Origin: an uncultured Tenacibaculum sp.
GTDB lineage: Bacteria; Bacteroidota; Bacteroidia; Flavobacteriales; Flavobacteriaceae
Direction: 5' to 3'
Length of the DNA: 45,251 bases
NCBI GenBank assembly: GCA_947504185.1
Contig: CANNGJ010000023.1
Span: 1-45,251, forward strand
Under the pieces are notes generated by a model. It was not told the DNA's origin. It worked only from the letters and a program-made list of their open reading frames with translations, and searched no databases. Made by a program: the position numbers and the translations under genes. Every line of letters begins with the position of its first letter. The first letter of the stretch is position 1. Shown piece by piece: positions 1 through 9,284 of the stretch.

Positions 1-3000
1 ACCAGGAGCACCAAGAGATTATACGAGAGTAGTATTTGTATATGATAATGGAACAGCAGCTGTAGGTGATGATATTACCCAAGACAGTTCAAGTTTCGAA
101 TTTACAGTAACTAATGAAGTAGGTGGAAATGTAGCAATTACAGTTTATGATGATAAAGGATGTAGCGATACAGAGTCTGTAGTAATAGCACCGTTTAACG
201 GGATGACGAATCCAGACTTTAATGTTACCAAGGCAGTAGATTGTAGTGCCTTACCAGCAGGAGGCGCTAATGTAGATGTGACGTTTGATTCTACAAGCAC
301 CCCAATAAACGCTTCGGTAACAATAACAGGAACTAGTGTAGTATATACAGATACACAATCAGGCGTATCACCAGTATCGTTTACAGGCGTACCAGCAGGT
401 ACTTATACGGTAGCGATTACCAATAGTGCAACAGGTTGTGTTATAACAAATACATACAATGTAGATCCAGCACCAGAATTCGAATTAGTAATAGATAATG
501 TACAAAATGCATGTTCTAGTACTACTACTGGTAGTGTTGATTTAAGTTTCAGTATGCTAACACCATATACAAACGACTATACTTACGAAGTATTTGCTGT
601 CGGAGGAACTACGACTGGTAATACAGGTAATGGAAACGGAAGTGCTCCAATTACAATTAGTAATTTATCAGCAGGTAATTATTATGTGGTAATTAATATG
701 GCACCAAATTCTCCTTTATGTGAAGTTACTTCTAGAGAATTTGAAATTAGAGAACCAGGTACAGCTTTAGGTGTTAATCATACATTAACATATTTAAGTT
801 GTAATAACTCAAACTCAGGAGCCGTTATACTCGAAGGAGTAGGAGGTTGGGGTAATTATCAATATCAATTGGTAAGAAATACACCAACAGTAAGTACAAT
901 TCAAAATTTCGATCCAAATACAAGAATTTCAGGGTTATCAGCAGGACAGTACACCATTACTATTCTAGATGGAAACAATTGTACTGAAACAATAGATTTT
1001 GAATTAGTAGATACATTAGCTATGGATGCGGTAGTTACTGTTAATGAGAATGATTGTGAAGGTGAGTATACTGCAAGTATTGAGATAACGAATGTAACAG
1101 GAGGTCAAACTCAAGATACAACAAGAAGTCTTACTTATATTTTAATTCTACCAAACGGAACTCAAGTTGAACAGTCTTCTAATATATTTAATAATTTACC
1201 AGCTGGTACAGGGTATCAAGTAATTGTTAGAGATAATAAATATACTTGTGAGTATAGGACTACTAGAGATATTGTCGATCCATCAGAAGTGCAAGCATCT
1301 GCAAATATTATTCAAGCGATTACTTGTAACAATCCTCAAGCAGAAGTTGAGCTTTCAGGACAAGGAGGAACTGGAACATATATGTTTAGTGAAGATGGAA
1401 TGGCTTTTATACCAAGGAATACTTTTAGTGTAGATGCAGGAGAGCATACCTTCTATGTACAGGATGAAGAAGGTTGTGTAGATGATGTTATTGTTACAGT
1501 AGCTTCATATACAGCTTTAACACCAACATTAAATATTATTAATGTTGTAACGTGTTTTGGTAATAGTAACGGAACATTATCTGTTGATGTAGAAGGCGGT
1601 CTTGGTAATTACGAATATCAGTTATTAGACGCGAACAATAGCGATAACCCTATAAGACCATTTCAACCATCTAATTTATTTGAAGACTTACCAGTTGGTA
1701 GGTATAAAGTAAATGTAAGAAGTACGAATGCAGATGGTGAGATATGTGAACAAGCTACAGGTGTAGAAGAAATTACACAACCAGAAGAGCCTTTACGAGT
1801 ACTTGAAAATCATACCGATGTAACTTGTTATGGAGGTAGTAACGGTACAATTACAATTTCTGCAAGTGGTGGTAACCAAGCATTAGGTTATGAATATAAT
1901 ATTAATACAGATCCATCTGATAAGTTTGGAACAGATAATGTGTTTAGAAATTTACCAGTAGGAACTTATATTATTACAGTTAAAGATAAAAAAGGTTGTA
2001 CCGAATCTATTGAAGTTGAAATTGAAGAGCCTATAGAGTTCTCAGCAACAGCAGTGGTAAACAATCAGCAATGTAGTACAGATACTACACCTACTACAAT
2101 AACGATAGATGTACAAGGAGGTACAATGCCATATTTTGTTCGTATTAATAACGGAACAGAGTACGGTCCTTATAACGCTAGTCCTATTACATTAGGGCCT
2201 GCAGAAGGTATTGAAGGAGGACAATCATACTTTATATCTGTAAGAGATAATGGTGCAGGTTGTGAACCAGCAGAACCAATTAGGTTACAAACTACCGAAC
2301 CAATAGATTTAGAGTTATCCGTAGACCTTAAATATAGATGTGATAGCGGAAATGTAATAACAGCTACTGTTGCCGATATTTATCAGAATTTAATGTCGTA
2401 TACTTTATTTGATGAAAATGGTGATCCAGAAGAAACTAATAATTCAGGTGAGTTTACGAATGTTCCAGAAGGCAATGGTTATACAGTAACGGCTACATAT
2501 ACAGGTTCTACAGGAGTTCAATGTTCTGAAAGTTCAGCGAGTAGCGATCCTGACGGAATTGATGTTGTTGATTTTGATCCTTTAACGATAGATATTGATA
2601 AATCAGAAAAGAATAAATTAATTGTTAATGTAACTGGAGGTTTAGAACCATATTATTATAGTTTTGATGGTGGCGAGACATTTAGTACTGATAATGAATA
2701 TTTAATATTACAAACAAAAGATTATCATATTGTAGTAAAAGATTCTAGAAATGATGATGGTTGTATTATTGAAGAAATAACAGAAGGTGTTTATGTAACT
2801 ATCGAAATTCCTAATTTATTCTCACCAGACGGTGATGGTAAAAATGAATATTGGTACCCGAAAGAAGTTGAAGATTATCATAATATAAGAGTATTTATTT
2901 ATGATAGATATGCTCGTAAAATTATAAACTTCCAAGGAGTGCAACAAGGTTGGGATGGTTTATATGATGGTAAACCATTACCTTCAGGAGATTATTGGTA

Positions 3001-3070
3001 TACAGTATATTATAAAGAGCTGTCAGGTCAAGAGAAAAAAGTTATGGGTCACTTTACACTATATAGATAA
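1..3070 (+). CDS. SprB-like giant adhesin, T9SS type B C-terminal domain (5' partial)
   Basis: The reading frame is open from the first bases of the window, so this is the C-terminal end (about 1,020 residues) of a larger secreted surface protein; the in-frame ATG at 203 is internal. It consists of roughly ten degenerate beta-sandwich repeats of 80-100 residues, each with an early Cys, a GG-x-Y-x-Y core, a 'NLPAGTYTV'-like strand and a late 'D-x-x-GC' turn, as in SprB repeats. The last ~85 residues start at 'FSPDGDGKNEYW' and include 'IYDRYARKI', 'GWDGLYDGKPLPSGDYWY' and a short basic end: the gliding-motility-associated, type B T9SS sorting domain. Such proteins are exported by T9SS and mostly need a PorP/SprF partner, which is the next gene. 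Whether it is SprB itself or another adhesin cannot be decided from the fragment. Confidence 0.9.
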   Translation, partial: PGAPRDYTRVVFVYDNGTAAVGDDITQDSSSFEFTVTNEVGGNVAITVYDDKGCSDTESVVIAPFNGMTNPDFNVTKAVDCSALPAGGANVDVTFDSTSTPINASVTITGTSVVYTDTQSGVSPVSFTGVPAGTYTVAITNSATGCVITNTYNVDPAPEFELVIDNVQNACSSTTTGSVDLSFSMLTPYTNDYTYEVFAVGGTTTGNTGNGNGSAPITISNLSAGNYYVVINMAPNSPLCEVTSREFEIREPGTALGVNHTLTYLSCNNSNSGAVILEGVGGWGNYQYQLVRNTPTVSTIQNFDPNTRISGLSAGQYTITILDGNNCTETIDFELVDTLAMDAVVTVNENDCEGEYTASIEITNVTGGQTQDTTRSLTYILILPNGTQVEQSSNIFNNLPAGTGYQVIVRDNKYTCEYRTTRDIVDPSEVQASANIIQAITCNNPQAEVELSGQGGTGTYMFSEDGMAFIPRNTFSVDAGEHTFYVQDEEGCVDDVIVTVASYTALTPTLNIINVVTCFGNSNGTLSVDVEGGLGNYEYQLLDANNSDNPIRPFQPSNLFEDLPVGRYKVNVRSTNADGEICEQATGVEEITQPEEPLRVLENHTDVTCYGGSNGTITISASGGNQALGYEYNINTDPSDKFGTDNVFRNLPVGTYIITVKDKKGCTESIEVEIEEPIEFSATAVVNNQQCSTDTTPTTITIDVQGGTMPYFVRINNGTEYGPYNASPITLGPAEGIEGGQSYFISVRDNGAGCEPAEPIRLQTTEPIDLELSVDLKYRCDSGNVITATVADIYQNLMSYTLFDENGDPEETNNSGEFTNVPEGNGYTVTATYTGSTGVQCSESSASSDPDGIDVVDFDPLTIDIDKSEKNKLIVNVTGGLEPYYYSFDGGETFSTDNEYLILQTKDYHIVVKDSRNDDGCIIEEITEGVYVTIEIPNLFSPDGDGKNEYWYPKEVEDYHNIRVFIYDRYARKIINFQGVQQGWDGLYDGKPLPSGDYWYTVYYKELSGQEKKVMGHFTLYR

Positions 3071-3071
3071 G

Positions 3072-4025
3072 ATGAAAATGAGAAAGATAATTATAACTTT
3101 AAGTATACTATTTTGCAGTGTAAAGTTGTCAGCGCAAGAAATTAACTTGCCTCAGTATGTAAGTCATATGGCAGACAATCCTTTTTTAATATCGCCTACC
3201 TATGCGGGTATTGGCTCTGGGTTGCAAATTAGATTAAATGGTGTTAGTCAATGGATAGGTGTTAAAGGAGCACCAGATACACAATCGTTAACTGTAGAAG
3301 CTCGTTTAGCAGACCGTTTCGGTGGTGGTATTACTCTTTTTAATGATAAAAATGGGTTTACCACACAAAAAGGAGCAAAACTTTCTTTTGCAAGTCATTT
3401 AACATTGAGTGATTTTCATGATAGTTTTTTGTCATTTGCATTAAGTTATAGCTTTATTCAGTTTGGAATTGAAACATCACAAAATAATACAGATGATATT
3501 AAGCCTTCAAGAGCGGTTAATAATTCTAATTTCGATGTAGGTTTATTGTATCGTTATGAACGTTTTAGTATTAGTGTTAATATTAATAATATTCTAAATA
3601 AAAAAGTAGATAATTTCTCGCTTACTGAGCCAGATATTTTAAGAAGGTATACCATATACACTTCTTATGTTTTAGCAAGGGTTAGTAGAGGTATCGAAAT
3701 TGAACCTTCTATACTTATGGAGTATTTCGAAGCTGATAAAAGATCTAGAACTGATATGAATATTAAAGTACGAAAAGGAATTAACGATGGTTATGTTTGG
3801 GCAGGTTTAAGTTATACATTCTTAAATGATCAATTTTTCGAACCAAACGCAATAGCTCCCTTAGTAGGATTAAAAAAGAATGGTTTATATATGTCTTACG
3901 GATTTAGCATAAACGTAAATAAAACACAGGATTTTAACTACGGTACACATATGATAACACTAGGTTTTGATTATGATAGAAGACCAAGTTTAGCTAGATG
4001 TACACAAAAAATGATGATTTTTTAA
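3072..4025 (+). CDS. PorP/SprF family type IX secretion membrane protein
   Basis: Outer-membrane beta-barrel protein of the PorP/SprF family, about 317 residues. The ATG at 3072, one base after the adhesin stop, gives a proper signal peptide (MKMRKIIITLSILFCSVKLSAQ), so I prefer it to the upstream in-frame start at 2955, which would overlap the adhesin by more than 100 bases. The mature N-terminus 'LPQYVSHMADNPFLISPTYAG' followed by a 'LNGVSQWIGVKGAPDTQS' strand is the family hallmark; the rest is alternating amphipathic strands. Known family role: these proteins help export or anchor type B T9SS substrates, each usually paired with the adhesin encoded just upstream. The tight coupling here fits a dedicated partner. 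A clear hairpin terminator follows at 4051-4083. Confidence 0.92.
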   Translation: MKMRKIIITLSILFCSVKLSAQEINLPQYVSHMADNPFLISPTYAGIGSGLQIRLNGVSQWIGVKGAPDTQSLTVEARLADRFGGGITLFNDKNGFTTQKGAKLSFASHLTLSDFHDSFLSFALSYSFIQFGIETSQNNTDDIKPSRAVNNSNFDVGLLYRYERFSISVNINNILNKKVDNFSLTEPDILRRYTIYTSYVLARVSRGIEIEPSILMEYFEADKRSRTDMNIKVRKGINDGYVWAGLSYTFLNDQFFEPNAIAPLVGLKKNGLYMSYGFSINVNKTQDFNYGTHMITLGFDYDRRPSLARCTQKMMIF

Positions 4026-4050
4026 AAACATAAATTAATAATAGTATAAA

Positions 4051-4083
4051 TCCTCAAGCTAAAACTTGAGGATTTTCTTTTTC
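4051..4083 (+). terminator. Rho-independent terminator after PorP/SprF gene
   Basis: Perfect 8-bp arms TCCTCAAG / CTTGAGGA with a 6-base loop, followed by a pyrimidine tract TTTTCTTTTTCTT. The T-tract runs directly into the TTTGC that lies 5 bases before the ATG of the rluF-like gene, so terminator and downstream promoter region overlap. Confidence 0.85.
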
Positions 4084-4092
4084 TTTGCACTA

Positions 4093-4986
4093 ATGGAAAA
4101 TAAAAACCAAAATTCAACGAATTTAAATAAGTTTATTAGCAGTACAGGAATTTGCTCTCGTAGAGATGCAGAGAAGTTTATTGTAGCTGGTAGAGTTACT
4201 ATAAATAAAAACGTAGCTCAACTAGGTAATAGAGTTTTTGAAGGAGATGAAGTTCGAGTAGATGGTCGTTTACTAAAAGCGAAGCCAAAAACTTTATATA
4301 TAGCGCTTAATAAACCTGTAGGAATTGTTTGTACTACTGATAGTAAAGAACGAAAAAATATCGTAAAATTTATAGGTCATCCAGAGCGTTTATTTCCAAT
4401 TGGTAGATTAGATAAACCATCTGAAGGATTGATTTTTTTAACGAATGATGGAGATATTGTAAATAAAATTTTACGAGCTGGTAACAACCATGAAAAAGAG
4501 TACATTGTTTCAGTTGATAAAAAAATAACTGATGATTTCATTAAAAGAATGAGTAATGGAATTCCAATTTTAGGAACTGTAACTCAGGATTGTAAAGTTG
4601 AAAAAATCACTGATTTTGTTTTTAAAATTATATTAACTCAAGGATTAAATCGTCAAATACGTAGAATGTGTGAGTATCTCGATTATGAGGTAACCAAACT
4701 AAAACGAGAACGTATTATGAACGTATCTTTAGATAAATTAAAAATAGGAGATTGGCGAGAGTTAACAGAAGAAGAGATGAAAGAAATTAATCAAATGATT
4801 TCTAGTTCGTCAAAAACAGAAGAAGCTTCTACTGTTATTGAAAAACAGAAGCCAAAACCAAGAAAAAAGAAGGAAGCACCAAAATCAAACGATTTTAATA
4901 AAAAAAGTGCTTCTTTTCGAAAGAACTCTCCAAAATCAAAAAGGAATGCAAACTCTAATTCAAAGTTCGGAAGAAAACGTAGGTAA
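4093..4986 (+). CDS. rluF: RluF-like 23S rRNA pseudouridine synthase
   Basis: RsuA/RluB/RluE/RluF-type pseudouridine synthase, 297 residues from the ATG at 4093. N-terminal S4 RNA-binding domain (about residues 11-60, '[15 protein letters not shown]'), then the catalytic domain with '[10 protein letters not shown]' (residues 104-113; Asp107 is the expected catalytic Asp) and a C-terminal '[20 protein letters not shown]' motif. The overall pattern matches RluF (modification near U2604 of 23S rRNA) best, but RluB/RsuA-like specificity cannot be excluded by eye. The last ~60 residues are a lysine/arginine-rich tail ('[12 protein letters not shown]', 'KSKRNANS', 'KFGRKRR'), probably extra RNA-binding surface, common in Bacteroidetes. 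The start upstream at 4066 would lie inside the terminator and is unlikely. Confidence 0.85.
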   Translation: MENKNQNSTNLNKFISSTGICSRRDAEKFIVAGRVTINKNVAQLGNRVFEGDEVRVDGRLLKAKPKTLYIALNKPVGIVCTTDSKERKNIVKFIGHPERLFPIGRLDKPSEGLIFLTNDGDIVNKILRAGNNHEKEYIVSVDKKITDDFIKRMSNGIPILGTVTQDCKVEKITDFVFKIILTQGLNRQIRRMCEYLDYEVTKLKRERIMNVSLDKLKIGDWRELTEEEMKEINQMISSSSKTEEASTVIEKQKPKPRKKKEAPKSNDFNKKSASFRKNSPKSKRNANSNSKFGRKRR

Positions 4987-5026
4987 ACTTTATAATTCTT
5001 TTAATTTTTCAATTCTTAAATAAGCG

Positions 5027-5034
5027 TATCTTTG
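5027..5034 (+). promoter_or_regulatory. -7 promoter box of tgt
   Basis: TATCTTTG matches the Bacteroidetes -7 consensus TAnnTTTG exactly. It is followed by six bases and then the ATG at 5041, so transcription should start at or next to the start codon and the mRNA would be leaderless or nearly so. No convincing -33 TTG element is visible. Confidence 0.75.
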
Positions 5035-5040
5035 CCAACT

Positions 5041-6171
5041 ATGCAATTTGATTTAAAAACTACCGACCCAAAAAGTAAAGCTCGTGCTGGTGTAATTACA
5101 ACCGATCACGGAACTATAGAAACTCCAATTTTTATGCCTGTAGGTACAGTAGGTACTGTAAAAGGGGTGCATCAATCTGAATTAAAAAATGAAATTAATC
5201 CTGATATTATTTTAGGAAATACATATCATTTATACTTGCGTCCAAAGTTAGACACTTTAGAAAAAGCAGGAGGTTTACATAAGTTTATGAATTGGGATCG
5301 TAATATTTTAACAGATAGTGGTGGGTATCAAGTATATTCACTTTCTGGAAGAAGAAAGATTAAAGAAGAAGGAGTAAAGTTTAAAAGTCATATTGATGGT
5401 TCTACACACTTCTTTAGTCCAGAAAATGTAATGGAAACGCAGCGTACAATTGGAGCAGATATTATTATGGCTTTCGATGAATGCACACCATATCCTTGTG
5501 ATTATAATTATGCAAAACGATCAATGCATATGACACATAGATGGTTAAATCGTTGTATAAATCATTTGGAGAAATTACCATATAAGTATGGGTATGAGCA
5601 AACATTTATGCCTATTGTACAAGGAAGTACTTATAAAGATTTACGTAAACAATCTGCAGAATTTATTGCAAATACAAATCAGCAAGCAAATGCAATTGGT
5701 GGATTATCAGTTGGAGAACCAGCTGAGGAAATGTATGCAATGACAGAGGTTGTTACTGCGATTTTACCAGAAGATAAACCACGTTATTTAATGGGGGTTG
5801 GTACACCAATAAACATATTAGAAAATATAGCATTAGGTATTGATATGTTTGATTGTGTAATGCCAACGCGTAATGCACGTAACGGTATGTTATTTACTGC
5901 CTATGGATCTATCAATATAAAGAATAAAAAGTGGGAACAAGATTTTTCTCCAATTGATGAAATGGGAATTACTTGGGTAGATACCATGTATTCTAAAGCC
6001 TATTTACGTCATCTTTTTGCAGCAAAAGAAATGTTAGGTAAGCAAATTGCTTCAATACATAATTTAGGTTTCTATTTATGGCTTACTAGAGAAGCAAGAA
6101 AGCATATTATAGCAGGAGATTTTGCTGAATGGAAAGATAAAATGGTAAAACAAATGGATAACCGTTTGTAA
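5041..6171 (+). CDS. tgt: tRNA-guanine transglycosylase (queuosine synthesis)
   Basis: Exchanges guanine-34 of GUN-anticodon tRNAs for preQ1 in queuosine synthesis. 376 residues from ATG 5041 (the TTG at 5032 lies inside the promoter box). Seen: 'DSGGYQVYS' (active-site Asp), 'DECTPYP', 'GGLSVGEPAEEM' and 'GIDMFDCVMPTRNARNG' with the nucleophile Asp and RNA-binding loop. Odd: the usual C-x-C-x-x-C zinc ligands before 'AYLHHLF' are replaced; the aligned residues are Gly309, Thr311 and Asp314, while the fourth ligand His340 ('IHNL') remains. From memory, other flavobacterial Tgt proteins look the same, so this is probably a lineage trait rather than a decayed gene. The LptF/LptG-like gene starts 12 bases after the stop. 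queE, another queuosine gene, is elsewhere in this window. Confidence 0.95.
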   Translation: MQFDLKTTDPKSKARAGVITTDHGTIETPIFMPVGTVGTVKGVHQSELKNEINPDIILGNTYHLYLRPKLDTLEKAGGLHKFMNWDRNILTDSGGYQVYSLSGRRKIKEEGVKFKSHIDGSTHFFSPENVMETQRTIGADIIMAFDECTPYPCDYNYAKRSMHMTHRWLNRCINHLEKLPYKYGYEQTFMPIVQGSTYKDLRKQSAEFIANTNQQANAIGGLSVGEPAEEMYAMTEVVTAILPEDKPRYLMGVGTPINILENIALGIDMFDCVMPTRNARNGMLFTAYGSINIKNKKWEQDFSPIDEMGITWVDTMYSKAYLRHLFAAKEMLGKQIASIHNLGFYLWLTREARKHIIAGDFAEWKDKMVKQMDNRL

Positions 6172-6183
6172 AAAACTAGCTTT

Positions 6184-7269
6184 TTGAAAAAACTTGATTG
6201 GTACATATTAAAGCGTTATTTGGTAACATTTTTGTTTACCTTATTAATACTAATTCCTATTGCTGTAGCGATAGATATTGCTGAGAAAATTGATAAGTTT
6301 TTACGTGATGAAAATTTAACGTTTGCAGAAGTAGCAATAGATTATTATAAAAATTTTATAATCTATTACGCGAATACTTTTATGCCTTTAGCATTATTTA
6401 TAGCAGTAATTTTGTTTACCTCTCGATTAGCCAATAATACTGAGATCATAGCAATAAATAGTTCTCAAATATCTTTTACTCGTTTTTTATATCCCTATTT
6501 TGTAGGAGCTACTATTGTATGTATAGTGGCGTTAAGTATGAATCATTTTTTTGTGCCTTCAAGTAGCAAAACAAGAAAAGCATTTGAGAGAAAATATTTA
6601 AAGAAGAAGAAATATGCTGATAATTCTATTCGAGAGTTTAGTTTACAGTTAAACGATAGCACGTATGTTTATCTCCAAAATTTTGATTTAAAAAGAAATT
6701 CAGGATATAATTTTTCTACAGAAATTTATGACGGTATTCAATTAAAATATAAGTTTATTGCTCATAATATTAATTGGAATAAAAAAGACAGTACATTTAA
6801 ATTATACTCTTGGAAAGAGCGTAAAATTTATAAAGACAGAGATAGTATTTTCTCAGGTAATAGTTTAGATACCACTTTTGCATTTACTCCTAAAGATTTT
6901 AATTATAAAAATATTCAGGCTCAAGAAATGAAATCTCCAGAGTTAATGGATTTCATAAAAATATCTAGAAGCCGTGGTGTTAAAAACTTAAATGTATACT
7001 TAGTGGAATTATACAAGCGTACTAGTTTACCAATAGCATGTTATATATTAACGTTAATAGCTGTTGCTTTAGCGCATAAGAAAAGAAGAGGAGGTATAGG
7101 TTTAAACTTAGCATTAGGTATATCTGTTATGTTTGTTTATGTTTTCTTTTTAAAGGTAGCAGAAGTGTTAGGTGGTGTTGCAGGTGCGAATCCACTATTA
7201 AATGTATGGATACCAAACATTATCTTCGGAATTTATGCCATTTATTTGTATATCAATGCAAGGAAATAA
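6184..7269 (+). CDS. LptF/LptG family permease (LPS export)
   Basis: Inner-membrane permease of the YjgP/YjgQ family, 361 residues. Family role: with LptB it forms the ABC transporter that extracts lipopolysaccharide from the inner membrane and pushes it to the LptC-A-D bridge. Seen: an amphipathic N-terminus 'LDWYILKRYLVTF', TM segments near residues 13-30, 52-75 and 97-117, a periplasmic beta-rich domain (about 125-260), then three C-terminal TM segments ('LPIACYILTLIAVALAHK', 'GIGLNLALGISVMFVYVFF', 'LLNVWIPNIIFGIYAIYLYI'). The start is a TTG, 12 bases after tgt; no better ATG is available. Whether it corresponds to LptF or LptG is not decidable by eye. Likely co-transcribed with tgt and the following transporter gene. 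Confidence 0.88.
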   Translation: MKKLDWYILKRYLVTFLFTLLILIPIAVAIDIAEKIDKFLRDENLTFAEVAIDYYKNFIIYYANTFMPLALFIAVILFTSRLANNTEIIAINSSQISFTRFLYPYFVGATIVCIVALSMNHFFVPSSSKTRKAFERKYLKKKKYADNSIREFSLQLNDSTYVYLQNFDLKRNSGYNFSTEIYDGIQLKYKFIAHNINWNKKDSTFKLYSWKERKIYKDRDSIFSGNSLDTTFAFTPKDFNYKNIQAQEMKSPELMDFIKISRSRGVKNLNVYLVELYKRTSLPIACYILTLIAVALAHKKRRGGIGLNLALGISVMFVYVFFLKVAEVLGGVAGANPLLNVWIPNIIFGIYAIYLYINARK

Positions 7270-8155
7270 ACTTAAAAATTATCTCCATTTACATTTTATC
7301 GTTTTCATTTGGGGGTTTACAGCAATACTAGGAGCTTTAATATCGATTGATGCTGTTCCTTTAGTTTGGTATCGTATGCTGTTAGCAGTAGGTTTCATTG
7401 CTTTGTATTTTTTGATTCGTAAAAAATCATTTAAAGTAGATAAAAAAGCACTCTTAAAATTTGCTGTATCTGGTATAATTATAACGGTACACTGGGTTAC
7501 GTTTTTTAAAGCGATAAAAGTATCAAACGTTTCAGTGGCTTTGGTTACTATGAGTACAGGAGCATTCTTCGCTTCTCTTATAGAACCTTTATTTTTTAAA
7601 CGAAGGATAAAATCAATAGAAATTATATTAGGGCTATTGGTAATAGTAGGCCTATATATAATCTTTAATTTCGAAAGTCAATATGCTTTAGGAATTGTAT
7701 ATGCACTAATTTCAGCTTTTCTATCAGCATTATTTGCTGTTTTAAACGGACTTTTTATAAAAACTCACAACGCAAATACGATTTCTTTTTACCAATTATT
7801 ATTTGGTGTTTTAGGTTTGTCAATTTATATGTTGTTTACGCAACAGTTTACAATTGAATTTTTTCAATTGTCTTCATCAGATTGGATGTATTTATTAATT
7901 TTAAGTAGTTTTTGCACAGCATATGCGTTTATAGCTTCGGTTCAAGTAATGAAGTATTTAACCCCATATACGGTGATGCTTACTATAAATTTAGAACCTA
8001 TTTATGCTATTATTTTAGCATTAATAATTTTTGGAGAAAAAGAACAAATGAATCCTGAGTTTTATTACGGAGCATTTATAGTATTATTTGTGGTGTTATT
8101 AAACGGGATACTTAAAAATGTAGCTACATTAAAAAATAAAATCAATAAAAAATAG
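7256..8155 (+). CDS. EamA/DMT-superfamily transporter
   Basis: Drug/metabolite-transporter superfamily permease with two EamA halves and about ten TM helices in 299 residues. Start chosen at ATG 7256 (MQGNKLKNYLHLHFIVFIWG), overlapping the LptF/LptG-like gene by 14 bases; the start at 7202 would read 18 extra residues out of the neighbour. The first half opens with 'FIVFIWGFTAILGALIS' and carries 'WVTFFKAI'; the second half ends 'NLEPIYAIILALIIFGEKE', the conserved Glu-Pro motif of helix 9. Family substrates are varied (amino acids, nucleosides, sugars) and nothing here fixes the substrate. Confidence 0.88.
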   Translation: MQGNKLKNYLHLHFIVFIWGFTAILGALISIDAVPLVWYRMLLAVGFIALYFLIRKKSFKVDKKALLKFAVSGIIITVHWVTFFKAIKVSNVSVALVTMSTGAFFASLIEPLFFKRRIKSIEIILGLLVIVGLYIIFNFESQYALGIVYALISAFLSALFAVLNGLFIKTHNANTISFYQLLFGVLGLSIYMLFTQQFTIEFFQLSSSDWMYLLILSSFCTAYAFIASVQVMKYLTPYTVMLTINLEPIYAIILALIIFGEKEQMNPEFYYGAFIVLFVVLLNGILKNVATLKNKINKK

Positions 8156-8198
8156 TATTTTAAGAATTGGTAGCAAGGTAAACTGTACAATTTTTTAG

Positions 8199-8206
8199 TA
8201 TGTTTG
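8199..8206 (+). promoter_or_regulatory. -7 promoter box of accA
   Basis: TATGTTTG matches TAnnTTTG exactly, 47 bases upstream of the accA ATG. This leaves a leader of about 40 bases. Confidence 0.6.
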
Positions 8207-8253
8207 CTGTTACAAACGACTAACGATAAAATTAGAAAATCAAACTATACACA

Positions 8254-9207
8254 ATGGAATATTTAGATTTTGAAATGCCAATAAAAGAATTAGAAGATCA
8301 GTTGGCTAAATGTTTTGATATAGGAAAAGAAAGCGAAGTTGATGTAACAGCAACTTGTAATAAAATTGAAAAGAAGCTTGAAAAAGCTAAGAAGGATATA
8401 TATAAAAACTTAACACCTTGGCAGCGTGTACAATTATCACGTCACCCAAACCGTCCGTATACATTAGATTATATCAATGCTATTTGCGGTAATACTTTTA
8501 TGGAGTTACATGGAGATCGTAGTGTAAAAGATGATAAAGCGATGATTGGTGGTTTGGGTAAAATTGGAGATCAATCTTTTATGTTTATTGGTCAACAAAA
8601 AGGATATAATACCAAAACACGTCAGTACCGTAATTTTGGTATGGCAAACCCTGAAGGATATCGTAAAGCGTTACGTTTAATGCGTATGGCTGAGAAATTC
8701 GGAATTCCTGTAGTTACTTTATTAGATACTCCAGGTGCATATCCAGGGCTAGAAGCTGAAGAGCGTGGACAAGGTGAAGCAATTGCTCGTAACATTTTTG
8801 AAATGACACGTTTAAAAACACCTATTATAACTATAGTTATTGGTGAAGGAGCCTCTGGTGGAGCTTTAGGTATAGGTGTAGGAGATAAGGTATACATGAT
8901 GGAAAATACATGGTATACAGTTATTTCTCCAGAATCTTGTTCATCTATTTTATGGCGTAGCTGGGAATATAAAGAACAAGCCGCAGAGGCTTTAAAATTA
9001 ACTGGAGAAGATATGAAGAAGTTAAAATTAATTGACGGAATCATTGAAGAACCAATCGGAGGAGCACACTCTAACAGACAAGGTGCTTTCGATGCTGTAC
9101 AAGACCAAATTTTAAAAGCTTTTGATGAATTAAAAGATTTAAATGATACTGATTTAGTTGCTCAACGTATGGATAAATACGCTAATATGGGAGTTTATAA
9201 GGAGTAG
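8254..9207 (+). CDS. accA: Acetyl-CoA carboxylase carboxyltransferase, alpha subunit
   Basis: Alpha subunit of the carboxyltransferase that moves the carboxyl group from biotin to acetyl-CoA, giving malonyl-CoA, the first committed step of fatty-acid synthesis. 317 residues, normal family length. Seen: N-terminal coiled part ('ELEDQLAKC'), '[19 protein letters not shown]', 'ELHGDR', '[16 protein letters not shown]', '[20 protein letters not shown]' and the glycine-rich oxyanion-hole segment '[15 protein letters not shown]'. The partner accD is not in the window. Own promoter (-7 box at 8199) and own hairpin terminator (9240-9272), so probably monocistronic. Confidence 0.96.
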   Translation: MEYLDFEMPIKELEDQLAKCFDIGKESEVDVTATCNKIEKKLEKAKKDIYKNLTPWQRVQLSRHPNRPYTLDYINAICGNTFMELHGDRSVKDDKAMIGGLGKIGDQSFMFIGQQKGYNTKTRQYRNFGMANPEGYRKALRLMRMAEKFGIPVVTLLDTPGAYPGLEAEERGQGEAIARNIFEMTRLKTPIITIVIGEGASGGALGIGVGDKVYMMENTWYTVISPESCSSILWRSWEYKEQAAEALKLTGEDMKKLKLIDGIIEEPIGGAHSNRQGAFDAVQDQILKAFDELKDLNDTDLVAQRMDKYANMGVYKE

Positions 9208-9239
9208 TATTGTCACTTTATAAAAAGATAAATTAGAGA

Positions 9240-9272
9240 AACTCGTTACAATTTTTTTGTGACGAGTTTTTT
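9240..9272 (+). terminator. Rho-independent terminator of accA
   Basis: Arms AACTCGTTACA / TGTGACGAGTT (one G-U pair) around a T-rich loop, followed by TTTTT. It lies just upstream of the ATG at 9285. Confidence 0.8.
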
Positions 9273-9284
9273 AATAAGAAGATA

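Noticed and set aside
203..205. ATG at 203 as the start of the first gene
   Set aside because: The frame is open with the same repeat pattern from base 2, so the gene begins upstream of the window.
1..1000. Tandem DNA repeats in the adhesin as recombination hotspot
   Set aside because: The visible protein repeats are degenerate at the DNA level; identical units may exist upstream, outside the window.
2955..3071. Longer start for the PorP/SprF gene
   Set aside because: It would overlap the adhesin by more than 100 bases and hide the signal peptide that begins at 3072.
8622..9044. Open frame on the minus strand inside accA
   Set aside because: Antisense shadow of a highly conserved gene; no promoter or family signature.
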